Of a DNA stretch of 16,384 nt, positions 15,898 to 16,384 are shown in pieces. The translations under genes were made by a program, and so were the position numbers. The notes under the pieces are model-generated. The model was not told the DNA's origin and searched no databases. It saw only the letters and a program-made list of their open reading frames with translations. The first letter of the stretch is position 1. Each line of letters opens with the position of its first letter. This stretch comes from QNZT01 sp964573205 (GTDB lineage Bacteria; Campylobacterota; Campylobacteria; Campylobacterales; QNZT01). Location: contig CAZNIT010000010.1 of NCBI GenBank assembly GCA_964573205.1, positions 1 through 16,384 of the forward strand. Direction: 5' to 3'.

Positions 15898-16356
15898 TTA
15901 AAATTTTAAGCTTGTTCCAGCAATTGTGTAATTACCTTCTTGGATTCTATCCTGTAAAGCTTTTCCTATCACTCCACTAACCGAACCAGCTTTTTTAACC
16001 TGCAATGTCGTACTGTTTACATCAAAAACAAATACATCTTCTGTACCACTACCATTTTGAACTTTTATTGTAACTTTATGCCCAGCAACAGTGTCAGTTC
16101 CTGCAGCTTCTGTCGCCTTACCTTGTTTAACAAGCTGGCTTAACACCTGTGACATCTCGGTCAATTTTGCAACATTACCTTGTGCAGTCACATATGCTGG
16201 AATTTCAGCAATAGCTGTTTGAATTTCTTGTGCTTTTGATGCAATTTTCGCATCATCTCTTGTCGCCGCTAGTTTAGGAATGGCTACCGAAGCCAAAATA
16301 CCTAATATAACAATCACGAAGACCAACTCAATCATAGTAAAACCACTTCTTTTCAT
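15898..16356 (-). CDS. Type IV prepilin, likely major MSHA-like pilin
   Basis: 152 residues. The leader MKRSG is cleaved before FTMIE, followed by the helix LVFVIVILGILASVAIPKL, then AATRDDAKIASKAQEIQ and a Cys-free soluble domain. A longer reading from TTG at 16371 is rejected: that TTG lies beside AAGGAG, the Shine-Dalgarno for the ATG at 16356, and would spoil the short basic leader. First of three pilin genes in the window and followed by a strong terminator, as expected for an abundant subunit. The leader and the PKL..DDA region resemble MshA-type pilins, but major-subunit status is inferred. Confidence 0.9.
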   Translation of the reverse strand: MKRSGFTMIELVFVIVILGILASVAIPKLAATRDDAKIASKAQEIQTAIAEIPAYVTAQGNVAKLTEMSQVLSQLVKQGKATEAAGTDTVAGHKVTIKVQNGSGTEDVFVFDVNSTTLQVKKAGSVSGVIGKALQDRIQEGNYTIAGTSLKF

Positions 16357-16384
16357 AAAAAACTCCTTCAAAGTATTAAAATTT

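Noticed and set aside
16357..16371. Longer pilin reading from TTG at 16371
   Set aside because: The TTG abuts the AAGGAG that serves the ATG at 16356, and the longer leader is atypical for a prepilin.

Overview
The window looks like chromosomal DNA from an AT-rich member of the Campylobacterota (epsilon group), probably a free-living Sulfurimonas/Sulfuricurvum/Sulfurovum relative. The block rplI-hslV-hslU-era is in the order I recall for Campylobacter relatives. Promoters are TATAAT boxes with no clear -35, and the HslV, PriA and siroheme proteins have the compact form of this group. Genus is inference only.

Layout. (1) 1-6426, minus strand: a pilus assembly operon of MSHA type, read mshI - mshJ - mshK - mshL - mshN - mshE, with mshE running off the left edge. 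The order matches the Vibrio-type msh cluster, but no mshM ATPase lies between mshL and mshN. Junctions overlap or are under 20 bases. (2) 6473-9678, minus strand: rplI, hslV, hslU and era, a tightly packed housekeeping operon behind an extended -10 promoter. (3) 9725-12168, minus strand: sixA followed by a Uup-like ABC-F gene, overlapping by one base. (4) 12291-12860, plus strand: the precorrin-2 dehydrogenase/ferrochelatase of siroheme synthesis, divergent from sixA across a short promoter region. (5) 12857-13028: a small insert flanked by two copies of the 3' end of priA. (6) 12994-14829, minus strand: priA, apparently starting at a rare AUU codon. (7) 14870-16356, minus strand: three type IV prepilin genes; the first transcribed is followed by a strong terminator.

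The pilins at the right end and the assembly operon at the left end plausibly serve one MSHA-like pilus: MshE is the motor, MshI/J/K the alignment complex, MshL the outer membrane secretin, and the pilins the fibre subunits. That link is inferred from family membership. The c-di-GMP-binding positions expected at the MshE N-terminus are not conserved.

The most unusual features are the overlap of terminator, promoter, Shine-Dalgarno and AUU start at the pilin/priA junction, and the duplicated priA tail around a dyad-rich insert. There is no stretch over 300 bases without a gene. I see no tRNA, rRNA, CRISPR array or transposase gene.
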